Assembly (NCBI GenBank): GCA_017995275.1
Contig: JAGOJE010000029.1
Coordinates: 2,352-9,265, forward strand
Direction of reading: 5' to 3'
DNA: 6,914 bases
Source: Rickettsiaceae bacterium
Lineage (GTDB): Bacteria > Pseudomonadota > Alphaproteobacteria > Rickettsiales > Rickettsiaceae
Position numbers and translations under genes: made by a program. Under the pieces are notes generated by a model, which searched no databases, was not told the DNA's origin, and saw only the letters and a program-made list of their open reading frames with translations. Within the stretch, counting starts at the first letter, position 1. Every line of letters starts with the position of its first letter. Positions 1-5,977 of the stretch are shown in pieces.

Positions 1-538
1 TATAACAATATATGGTTCCAAAGAAGGTTTTATATATTTCTTTGAATGTATTTAAATCGATTTTATAGTTTAGCAACCATCCCATAGGTTCTGGATCTCT
101 GAAGATAGAAGATATCATAATATCATCAAATGTGATTCCATAATTATCTACTATATATTCTACGTCACCTTTATTGCCAGTATTTATAGCTATATGTATA
201 GGAAGCACTCCTTTTGCATTTTTTTGAAGCATTTTCTGAGATAAAAATCTTTCTGCATTAGCAGGAGTTGATAATTGCATATCAAGCTTCTCTCTATTTA
301 AAAATTTAGGAGAGAAAAGCTGAGATTTCAATACTGGCAGTATGTCTCTTATCATTCCAGATTGAGCTAGTAGGTGAAATATTGTATTTCTGCCATCTAA
401 ATCTTCAAAAATTCCAACAGGATGTGGTGAGGCAAATATCTTAGTAAATGTTCCTGTTCTTGCAATTCCTGCGCTAATTAGCCTTGTGGTTTCAGTAGCG
501 TCACGCGCTGTAATTGCGTTGTATAGTTCTTCTCTCAT
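1..538 (-). CDS. Ankyrin-repeat-like protein, C-terminal part beyond the window
   Basis: This reading frame is open from an ATG at 538 down to the window edge: 179 codons with no stop, so the C-terminus is missing. Two stretches look like divergent ankyrin units. Residues about 47-71 begin DLDGRNTIFHLLAQSG, and residues about 107-133 contain GVLPIHIAINTGNKGDVEYI. Both follow the 'D/N-x-x-G-x-T/L-x-x-H-x-A' helix-turn-helix pattern, although neither keeps the classic TPLH. The N-terminus (ELYNAITARDATETTRLISAG) resembles a capping repeat. No signal peptide is visible, so the product should be cytosolic or exported by a non-Sec route. The ATG is preceded by AAGAGAA at a plausible ribosome-binding distance. 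The gene starts 17 bases after the autotransporter stop on the same strand and is probably co-transcribed with it. Ankyrin proteins in intracellular bacteria are often host-directed effectors; that role is inferred here. The fold assignment is by pattern only. Confidence 0.72.
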   Translation of the reverse strand, partial: MREELYNAITARDATETTRLISAGIARTGTFTKIFASPHPVGIFEDLDGRNTIFHLLAQSGMIRDILPVLKSQLFSPKFLNREKLDMQLSTPANAERFLSQKMLQKNAKGVLPIHIAINTGNKGDVEYIVDNYGITFDDIMISSIFRDPEPMGWLLNYKIDLNTFKEIYKTFFGTIYCY

Positions 539-555
539 AATAATGTTCTCTTGTG

Positions 556-3123
556 TTAAAATTTAAGTTCTAGTTTTATAAATCCGTTATGTGCTTTATA
601 ATTTTTTCTAAAATTTGCATCATATCCTACAGATAAATTGACAGCGCCATTTCTTGATATATCAACTCCACAACCTGAGTTATAAGTGGTCTTAGTATTT
701 TGTTCGTTTGGAATATCACTTGGGTTTTGCGTTCTAACATAATAGGCTTTGTTATTCTTAAAATTTTCTTTTATAACAATTTTTATCCCAGTATGTATAT
801 TTGGAGTGATAGTCCCAGAAGCAATTTGCTTAGTAGCGCTTGCTGAGGCGCCAATATCACAGGCAAAAACATCTGTACTATATTTAGGGTGGACGAGTGT
901 ATTAGCTGGTCTTCCTGGTGCTCCAGGAATTGTTTCTTTATAGGAATTTATTGCAACTTTGTTGTAAGACAGGCCTATTTCTGGCGTGATTATTACATTA
1001 TTCTTATGTGCAAAATTATATCCTACTTTTCCACTTGCTCTATATGTGCTGCCTTTGTTTGTGTCATCCCCTGTGCCATATATTTTTAAAGTTCCATATG
1101 ATGCAGTGCCTTTGAAAAAGAAATTGTTTGTTAAGTTATATCTTCCATATAAAGAAAACATATCGATATGTGTCTTTATTTTTGTGGAATCTTCTTTGAT
1201 TTTAGATTTATTAGCGCCTGTGCTATAAGCTACGCCTAGCGTTAGGGAGTCTTCTATTACTTCTGCGTCACACCCTATAACAACTGCATTATTGATTGAT
1301 GAGAAGGCATTATCTCCGGTTTGCTCTGCTTTGCCTACCACACCCTTAATCCAAAATCTTTTTTCCATAGATTTCTCATCACCCGCGGCAATAGCTGTTG
1401 ACATTCTTTTGTCGATAGCTATGTCAGAAGAGTGTAAAAAATGCATGACCCCCTTCGTGATTGTGGCATTTTTTTTGTTTGAAGCATAGCTTTGCCACTG
1501 TTTCACTGTGACTGCCGCAGAGCCAACATTGTGTGTATATTTGCGAAGTTTCTTCCAATTTAAGACAGCTTTTGATATTGTTTTCTGGGCGGTTTTGGTA
1601 AGTGCTTTTTGGGAAGCTTTCGTTGCTGCCTCTTTTGCAATATTAAAAGCTATCTCCTTTTTCTTGCGTTCTTCTATTGCGGCATTGGTTTTTAATATGC
1701 CTAACTCTTTTTTTGCTTTATAACCTCTGAAGGTATTTTCTATTAGAGTTGCAGCTTCTCGCTGTTTTTGGTAATTAGCCTTTGCCTGGTGCATTCTGAC
1801 TATTGACTGTATTTTTGTAGCAGCTTTTTTCTTTTCTACATAGTCTTTTTCTGCTAGGTGTTTTCTAAAGGACGCCTGTATTTTTGTAGCGCTGCTGGAT
1901 TCGTCAGTAAAGAGTCTCTTATTTACCCGTGGATTCATTCGTGGAGGTGATGGTTTGTCTGTTGTTGTGCTGCATGTACTTTCAGCTGTGGGTGTAAATG
2001 GGTCATCTAGCGGTGTGGTGCCCTTTTTGTGCGTAATTTGAGGTAATTTTAGTCCTTCTATATATTTTTGTATAGATGGTTTTGGTATAGTATCCTGTTT
2101 TTGATTTTCTGAAGTGGCAGGAGGCGGGGTGCCATTTGTTGTAGGGGTTTTTGGTATTGAATTTGGAGAATTCCAATCATTCATATCAAAAGATTTTTTT
2201 ATTGGATATTTGTTTAACTCTTCTTCTAAAAAAGCTTTTTCTTCATGTAATCTTCTTGCATCAGATTCTATTTTACTTTTTTGTTTTTCTTGTTCTTGAG
2301 TCAATCCACCATTAATTCTTTTATGTTCTAGTAGAGTGGCGTATACATCTTTTAATATATCTAGTGCCTTAATTGTATAGTGTAGAGCCTCAAGATTATT
2401 CAACATCTCTTGGTCGTCGTTCATATATAAATGCGGCATACTACCAATAGAACCTTGCGTTCTTTCGGTAAATCCACTTCCTGTTGTAATTGATGATATG
2501 TCAGAATAAGTGGCGGTTATGACATACTCCGGAACTTGCTTTTCAGGAGTGAGTAAAGAAGAATCCAATGGCGAGAGATCTGGAACATCTCCAGGGCTCT
2601 CTATCTTAATGGAGGATGATGAACCACTTAAAGAGTGGGGTGTGGTACTTCCTAGATTCGGAGGAGTTCCCGGGCTCTCTATCTCAGAATCACTTAATTT
2701 GGGAGGAGTTCCCGGGCTCTCTATGGAGGATGATGAACCACCTAAAGAGTCGGGTGTGGTACTTCCTAGATTCGGAGGAGTTCCCGGGCTCTCTATCTCA
2801 ATGGAGTATGGTGATTGTAGCTCCATTCCCGTGAGGAGGGGCGCGGAACCTTCCTTTTTTTCTATTTTAATGGGTGATAGTTGGAGAGGTGTATTTTCAT
2901 CTGTATTTTCTATATCACTGGAGCCTATTTCTGGATGGCTTGGAAGTCTTGTTCCAATAACTCTCGGTGGTGTGTTGGGGGTCACTGGAGTTAGTGGGCT
3001 TCTGACCTCAGCTCCTTCTGCTATAACGGCTGCGCTAGTTGAAAGTAGAGCTATTTGAAGAGAGGTGCTAAATATTTTATTGTAATATCCATTGCCCTTA
3101 GATTTTTTGTCAAATATAACCAT
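556..3123 (-). CDS. Autotransporter with proline-rich repeats, three IQ motifs and C-terminal beta-barrel
   Basis: An 855-residue type V secreted surface protein. Residues 1-35 form a signal peptide: a basic, Gly/Tyr-rich start, a hydrophobic core (IFSTSLQIALLSTSAAVIA), and likely cleavage after VIA. Residues 42-194 are rich in Ser/Thr-Pro dipeptides and include the repeated unit IESPGTPPNLGSTTP. Residues 235-307 are charged and heptad-like, probably coiled coil. Residues 412-474 hold three tandem units of 23-residue period matching the IQ motif. Residues 475-529 are Ala/Lys-rich and helical, probably the linker that spans the pore. Residues 589-855 form the barrel, with alternating strands, a block like SLYGRYNLTNNFFFKGTASYG as in rickettsial Sca/OmpB proteins, and a terminal Phe (LELKF) as used for BAM recognition. 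I chose the ATG at 3123 over one 19 codons upstream because AGGAGGAGGT lies just before it and the signal peptide then starts normally. There is no beta-helix-type passenger. Secretion and barrel are well supported; calmodulin binding is inference. Confidence 0.92.
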   Translation of the reverse strand: MVIFDKKSKGNGYYNKIFSTSLQIALLSTSAAVIAEGAEVRSPLTPVTPNTPPRVIGTRLPSHPEIGSSDIENTDENTPLQLSPIKIEKKEGSAPLLTGMELQSPYSIEIESPGTPPNLGSTTPDSLGGSSSSIESPGTPPKLSDSEIESPGTPPNLGSTTPHSLSGSSSSIKIESPGDVPDLSPLDSSLLTPEKQVPEYVITATYSDISSITTGSGFTERTQGSIGSMPHLYMNDDQEMLNNLEALHYTIKALDILKDVYATLLEHKRINGGLTQEQEKQKSKIESDARRLHEEKAFLEEELNKYPIKKSFDMNDWNSPNSIPKTPTTNGTPPPATSENQKQDTIPKPSIQKYIEGLKLPQITHKKGTTPLDDPFTPTAESTCSTTTDKPSPPRMNPRVNKRLFTDESSSATKIQASFRKHLAEKDYVEKKKAATKIQSIVRMHQAKANYQKQREAATLIENTFRGYKAKKELGILKTNAAIEERKKKEIAFNIAKEAATKASQKALTKTAQKTISKAVLNWKKLRKYTHNVGSAAVTVKQWQSYASNKKNATITKGVMHFLHSSDIAIDKRMSTAIAAGDEKSMEKRFWIKGVVGKAEQTGDNAFSSINNAVVIGCDAEVIEDSLTLGVAYSTGANKSKIKEDSTKIKTHIDMFSLYGRYNLTNNFFFKGTASYGTLKIYGTGDDTNKGSTYRASGKVGYNFAHKNNVIITPEIGLSYNKVAINSYKETIPGAPGRPANTLVHPKYSTDVFACDIGASASATKQIASGTITPNIHTGIKIVIKENFKNNKAYYVRTQNPSDIPNEQNTKTTYNSGCGVDISRNGAVNLSVGYDANFRKNYKAHNGFIKLELKF
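1702..1890 (-). repeat. Three tandem 23-residue IQ-motif units in the autotransporter
   Basis: Encodes residues 412-474 of the autotransporter. The cores are IQASFRKHLAEKDY, IQSIVRMHQAKANY and IENTFRGYKAKKEL, each preceded by AT(K/L). The IQ consensus is IQxxxRGxxx(R/K)xx(hydrophobic). Unit 2 fits at every position except G (Met). Unit 3 has G, R and K but Glu for Gln. Unit 1 has IQ and R, with the second basic residue shifted by one. The 23-residue spacing is close to that of IQ arrays in myosin necks. Units 1 and 2 share a perfect 15-base match (1876-1890 and 1807-1821, 69 bases apart), suggesting internal duplication. Confidence 0.85.
2611..2800. repeat. Near-identical direct repeats in the proline-rich passenger
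   Basis: A 76-base unit at 2611-2686 recurs at 2725-2800 with only two mismatches, at a period of 114 bases (38 codons). A 23-base core (GGAGGAGTTCCCGGGCTCTC followed by TAT) is present three times, at 2660-2682, 2702-2724 and 2774-2796. The core spacings are 42 and 72 bases, all multiples of three, so gain or loss of a unit would keep the frame. On the minus strand the core encodes the ESPGTPP motif of the autotransporter. A more diverged copy, encoding ESPGDVPDL, lies nearby at about 2578-2604. Confidence 0.93.
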
Positions 3124-3127
3124 AAGT

Positions 3128-3137
3128 ACCTCCTCCT
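3128..3137 (-). promoter_or_regulatory. Strong ribosome-binding site of the autotransporter
   Basis: On the minus strand the sequence reads AGGAGGAGGT, four bases before the ATG at 3123. It is a full match to the anti-Shine-Dalgarno sequence and decides the start. The in-frame ATG at 3180 has no comparable site and would sit almost at the predicted transcript start. Confidence 0.85.
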
Positions 3138-3191
3138 CTATTTTCCGTTTTTTAATATAATCACCCACAATCTTTTGCAAGACGGGAATTT

Positions 3192-3220
3192 AGAATATAA
3201 CCCTTAAGAAGTTTTGACAA
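3192..3220 (-). promoter_or_regulatory. Candidate sigma70-type promoter for the autotransporter-ankyrin pair
   Basis: On the minus strand TTGTCA (3220-3215) is followed by TATATT (3199-3194, 15-base spacer) or TATTCT (3197-3192, 17-base spacer). The -35 is a 5/6 match and the -10 is 5/6 or 4/6. It would give a leader of roughly 60 bases before the ATG at 3123. In AT-rich DNA such matches arise by chance, so this is tentative. Confidence 0.4.
3214..3220. promoter_or_regulatory. Possible shared divergent -35 heptamer TTGACAA
   Basis: TTGACAA reads TTGTCAA on the other strand, so one heptamer offers a perfect plus-strand -35 (TTGACA) and a near-perfect minus-strand -35. On the plus side a weak -10 (TGTAAA, 3238-3243) lies 18 bases downstream. 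If both are used, polymerase could load in only one direction at a time. The minus-strand partner -10 is the more convincing. Confidence 0.25.
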
Positions 3221-3249
3221 GTCTTTTTTATTTGTTTTGTAAAAATAAT

Positions 3250-3262
3250 ACACCCTAGGTGT
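3250..3262. promoter_or_regulatory. Small dyad between the divergent genes
   Basis: ACACC-CTA-GGTGT is a perfect 5-base inverted repeat around a 3-base centre. It is conspicuous as one of the few G/C-containing elements in an otherwise A/T-dominated spacer. It lies between the two divergent transcription units and could be an operator half-site pair, or chance. No regulator is identifiable. Confidence 0.2.
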
Positions 3263-3355
3263 TTTATAGATTGATTTTAATTTTTAATTTTGTAAAAAGG
3301 TCATTTTTTATGTGCTTTTTTTGAAACAGTTTATATTCCTATTTTTGCTTCTTTA

Positions 3356-3364
3356 TGTTAGAAT
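3356..3364 (+). promoter_or_regulatory. Candidate extended -10 promoter of the rnd-lpt operon
   Basis: TGTTAGAAT matches the extended -10 form TGnTATAAT with one mismatch in the hexamer. The region 17 bases upstream (TTCCTA) is a poor -35, which is tolerable for an extended -10. Transcription would begin near 3371, about 20 bases before the AAGGGGG ribosome-binding site of rnd. Confidence 0.4.
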
Positions 3365-3390
3365 GAATTTTTTAATCAAATGCTGTATAG

Positions 3391-3397
3391 AAGGGGG
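3391..3397 (+). promoter_or_regulatory. Ribosome-binding site upstream of rnd
   Basis: AAGGGGG can pair with the anti-Shine-Dalgarno sequence using one G-U pair. It lies 5 bases before an in-frame ATA at 3403 and 32 bases before the first conventional start (TTG, 3430), which has no ribosome-binding site of its own. The site therefore supports translation beginning upstream of 3430. Confidence 0.55.
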
Positions 3398-3429
3398 TTA
3401 TTATAGACATTCATCTTTTTCAAAATGAT

Positions 3430-4017
3430 TTGCCTGAAGGGTTTGTTTTAGAGGGCGATATCGCTATAGATACTGAGACTATGGGTCTTAAGCTAAAGAG
3501 GGATAAATTATGCTTGATTCAAATGTGCGATGAATCGGGTAAGGTTTGTTTGGTACAATTTCCGGATAGAAATTATTCTGCGCCAAGGCTTAGGTCTTTG
3601 TTGCTGGATAAGACGAGAACAAAGATATTCCATTTTGCGAGGTTTGACCTTGCTGCTATAGAATATTACCTTGGAATAACTCTTGAGAATATATTCTGTA
3701 CTAAGATTGCTTCTAAGCTTGCACGTACTTATACGGATTCTCATGGTCTTAAAGATTTATGCAGGGAACTTCTTGCTGTGCAAATTTCAAAGCAGCAGCA
3801 ATCTTCTGATTGGGGGGGGCATAATTTATCTTTTGATCAGCAAGAATATGCGGCTAAGGATGTTTTATATCTTCATAAATTGCGAGATAAGCTTGCAGAT
3901 ATGCTCAAAAGGGAACATAGGTTAGAGCTTGCTAAGCAGTTATTTGCCTTTTTGCCAGCAAGGGCTCACTTAGATATAATAGGTTGGGAAGATGTCGATA
4001 TTTTTGCTCATGGATAG
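3430..4017 (+). CDS. rnd: Ribonuclease D, short alphaproteobacterial type
   Basis: A DEDDy-type 3'-5' exoribonuclease that trims RNA 3' ends, classically tRNA precursors. All catalytic motifs are visible (numbered from the TTG at 3430): ExoI D14-T-E16, ExoII HFARFD with D73, and ExoIII YAAKD with Y140 and D144. At about 195-205 residues it consists of the exonuclease domain only; the HRDC domains of the longer E. coli enzyme are absent, as is usual in alphaproteobacteria. The coordinates given start at TTG, the first conventional start. The in-frame upstream codons read DIHLFQNDLPEG, which by recollection resembles the N-terminus of family members, so the true start is probably ATA at 3403 (or ATT at 3400 or 3409). 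An 8-base G tract at 3812-3819 lies within the gene. It is first in an operon with kdsD, whose start lies 8 bases after this stop. Confidence 0.93.
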   Translation: MPEGFVLEGDIAIDTETMGLKLKRDKLCLIQMCDESGKVCLVQFPDRNYSAPRLRSLLLDKTRTKIFHFARFDLAAIEYYLGITLENIFCTKIASKLARTYTDSHGLKDLCRELLAVQISKQQQSSDWGGHNLSFDQQEYAAKDVLYLHKLRDKLADMLKREHRLELAKQLFAFLPARAHLDIIGWEDVDIFAHG

Positions 4018-4025
4018 GTGTGATT

Positions 4026-4964
4026 ATGAATGAATTAGCGAAGGTTATGATAAAATCTGAGGCTGAAAGTCTTGATTTACTTGCCAAAAATATACCATCA
4101 GATTTTTCAAAGCTTGTTAATAGAATAGTTTCACTAAATGGCAGGCTTATAATTTCTGGTATAGGGAAAAGTGGTTATATAGCAAGAAAAATAGCAGCTA
4201 GTTTTGCTTCAACTGGAACTCCTGCATTTTATATTAATCCTGCGGAGGCTAGTCATGGCGATCTTGGAATGATAACTGAGAATGATATAGTTATACTTCT
4301 GTCAAACTCAGGGGAGACTAAAGAAATATTTGATATAATAAATTATTGTAAGAGGTTTTCTATAGAGATAGCTGCTATGACTATGATGAATGACTCAACC
4401 CTTGCTACTGCATGTGATTATTTGCTTAATATTCCACTTACTAAAGAATCTTCAAAAGTTTCCGCTCCTACTACCTCTGCTCTTATGATGCTTGCGCTTG
4501 GTGATGCTCTTATGATGTCAGTTTACGAACAAAGAGGGTTTACAGTTGATGATTTCAAAATTTATCATCCTGGTGGAAAAATTGGTGCCAAATTACTCAA
4601 AGCAGCAGATTTAATGCACAGAGGTCCAGATCTTCCTGTGGTTTTAAGAAGTACAAAAGCAACTGATGTTATAATAGCTGTTACGAAATATAGGCTTGGT
4701 TGCGTTGTGGTTATGGAAGATGCAGAGGTTATTGGTATAATAACTGATGGAGACCTTACAAGGCATATGAGTGAGGATATAGTAAAATTATCAGCTGCAG
4801 ATTTAATGACCTCATCTCCTAAATGTATATCATCCGATACATTTGCTAGTGAGGCTCTGGCTAGAATGAATAAGTCGTCCATCACATGCCTTTTAGTTGT
4901 TGATTCTGGCAAGCTTCAGGGAATATTGCATATACATGATATTTTAAAAGCTGGGGTGGAGTAG
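4026..4964 (+). CDS. kdsD: Arabinose-5-phosphate isomerase, SIS plus two CBS domains
   Basis: Converts ribulose 5-phosphate to arabinose 5-phosphate, the first step towards Kdo, the sugar that links lipid A to the LPS core; a cytosolic enzyme of the KdsD/KpsF family. The 312-residue product has an N-terminal SIS domain with the signatures SGIGKSGYIARK (about 44-55), EASHGDLGM (about 74-82), SNSGETKE (about 93-100) and HPGGKIGAKL (about 181-190). Two CBS domains follow (about 194-250 and 258-308, starting LMHRG and LMTSSP). The length and domain order are those of the full-length family. The start ATG at 4026 is preceded by AGGTG, which overlaps the rnd stop; a longer frame from 3984 would overlap rnd and has no support. 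The neighbouring lpt genes agree with a role in LPS synthesis. Confidence 0.95.
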   Translation: MNELAKVMIKSEAESLDLLAKNIPSDFSKLVNRIVSLNGRLIISGIGKSGYIARKIAASFASTGTPAFYINPAEASHGDLGMITENDIVILLSNSGETKEIFDIINYCKRFSIEIAAMTMMNDSTLATACDYLLNIPLTKESSKVSAPTTSALMMLALGDALMMSVYEQRGFTVDDFKIYHPGGKIGAKLLKAADLMHRGPDLPVVLRSTKATDVIIAVTKYRLGCVVVMEDAEVIGIITDGDLTRHMSEDIVKLSAADLMTSSPKCISSDTFASEALARMNKSSITCLLVVDSGKLQGILHIHDILKAGVE

Positions 4965-4971
4965 TCGGTTT

Positions 4972-5532
4972 ATGTACAGAAGGAATGTGAGGATCTATAA
5001 AGCTATATCTATTGGAGCTGTCGGGTTGGTGCTGCTTTCCATAATTTACATCCTCCTTTCTGAGCCTAATGATAAAGTGGTTGAATCATCCCAAGGCGGT
5101 ACAAAGGGTTCTATATCAATAAAGAAATCCGTACTTAATGGAGCTGATGAAAATGGCAATATTTATGTTATCAAATCCAAAGAAGTGCAAAAAAAAGAAG
5201 CTAATTTATATGATTTGATAGATATATCTGGTTTTTATAATTTAGGGAAAGCTGGTCTTGATATGATAGCAAACTTTGGAATACTTAATGATCAAAGTAA
5301 GATATTGCATTTAAGGAAAGATATTACTTTAGAATATTTGGGATATAAGCTAAAATCCAATGAAATGGATCTGAATCTTTCTGATATGTCTATATATAGT
5401 AATGATCCAGTTTCTGTGGTTTACGGTGGATCTGAAATATCAGCCGGTTCTTTTGCGGTAGATAATTCAAAGAAGATTATTCATTTTAAGGGGAATGTAA
5501 AAACTCATGTTAAGATTTCTGACTTTAAGTAA
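4972..5532 (+). CDS. lptC: LPS export protein LptC
   Basis: The bitopic inner-membrane component of the Lpt bridge. It receives LPS from the LptB2FG transporter and passes it to LptA. The 186-residue product has a short basic N-terminus (YRRNVRIYK), one transmembrane segment at about residues 11-29 (AISIGAVGLVLLSIIYILL), and a periplasmic beta-rich domain. The block LEYLGYKLKSNEMDLNLSD, followed by GSEISAGSFAVDNSKK and IHFKGNVK, fits the LptC/DUF1239 pattern. Sequence conservation in this family is low, so the call rests on architecture plus its position between kdsD and lptA. The start follows the kdsD stop by 7 bases, with GGAG about 10 bases upstream. The 3' end overlaps lptA by 26 bases in another frame. 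Confidence 0.88.
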   Translation: MYRRNVRIYKAISIGAVGLVLLSIIYILLSEPNDKVVESSQGGTKGSISIKKSVLNGADENGNIYVIKSKEVQKKEANLYDLIDISGFYNLGKAGLDMIANFGILNDQSKILHLRKDITLEYLGYKLKSNEMDLNLSDMSIYSNDPVSVVYGGSEISAGSFAVDNSKKIIHFKGNVKTHVKISDFK

Positions 5533-5977
5533 AGTCTTGTTTTCTATTTTTCTATTTTTCTTTTGTTGGCATTTATCAATAGCCGAAAAGCCTGAGGATT
5601 TTATAATTAATGCGGATGATCTTTTTGTTGATAAAGAATCTGGTAATTCTAGATTTATGGGTAATGTGATAATATGGTTTGATAATGGTATAGTTATTGA
5701 AACTAGTGAGCTTTTAGTGAATATAAAAGAAGATGGTAAAAAAAGAGACCTTGAGAGAATAATTATTCCAACATCTGTAAGAGCTGTTAAATTTGAATCT
5801 TGTGCGAGTGAAACTCCTGAAATTACTTTAATAGCTGGTAATGCTGAATATATAGTAGAAAGTGCCGAGCTCCATTTAGGTGGGGGGATATATATGCAAA
5901 AAAATGAAAATCTGGTAAAATGTGAAAAATTAGTGTATTACACCAAGATTAGCAAAATAGTTACTAAAAAAAAATGA
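5507..5977 (+). CDS. lptA: LPS transport periplasmic protein LptA
   Basis: Periplasmic OstA-like protein that polymerises into the bridge carrying LPS from LptC to LptD at the outer membrane. The 156-residue product has a signal peptide (residues 1-26: a hydrophobic core around LFSIFLFFFCWHLSIA, cleavage before EK) and then one OstA jelly-roll domain. That domain shows the typical opening INADDLFVDKESG, then SRFMGNVIIWFDNGIVIE, and near the end GNAEYIVESAELHLGGGI. It is at the short end for the family but appears complete. The ATG lies inside the lptC 3' end; AAGGGG is about 13 bases upstream, longer than ideal, so translational coupling to lptC is likely. The C-terminal KKK is encoded by a 9-base A run that also holds the first base of the lptB start codon. 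Confidence 0.9.
   Translation: MLRFLTLSKVLFSIFLFFFCWHLSIAEKPEDFIINADDLFVDKESGNSRFMGNVIIWFDNGIVIETSELLVNIKEDGKKRDLERIIIPTSVRAVKFESCASETPEITLIAGNAEYIVESAELHLGGGIYMQKNENLVKCEKLVYYTKISKIVTKKK

Noticed and set aside
2611..2800. CRISPR-like regularly spaced repeats
   Set aside because: The 23-base cores are unevenly spaced, in frame, and part of a larger coding duplication.
2510..3058. Plus-strand open frame of 182 codons with internal repeats
   Set aside because: It is a shadow of the repeated proline-rich part of the autotransporter on the other strand; the repeats come from that gene, and no ribosome-binding site or plausible domain is seen.
3121..3180. Upstream ATG at 3180 as the autotransporter start
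   Set aside because: It would put 19 charged residues before the signal peptide, lacks a ribosome-binding site, and sits next to the predicted transcript start; the ATG at 3123 has a near-perfect one.
3984..4025. Upstream ATG at 3984 as the kdsD start
   Set aside because: It overlaps rnd, adds residues not typical of the family, and the ATG at 4026 has AGGTG at the right distance.
4565..4912. Minus-strand open frame of 115 codons
   Set aside because: It lies wholly within kdsD, opposite its CBS domains, and has no features of its own.
5560..5570. Possible lipobox in the LptA signal peptide (FFFC)
   Set aside because: The residue before Cys is Phe, not Gly/Ala/Ser, and LptA is a soluble periplasmic protein; a normal signal peptidase I site follows.
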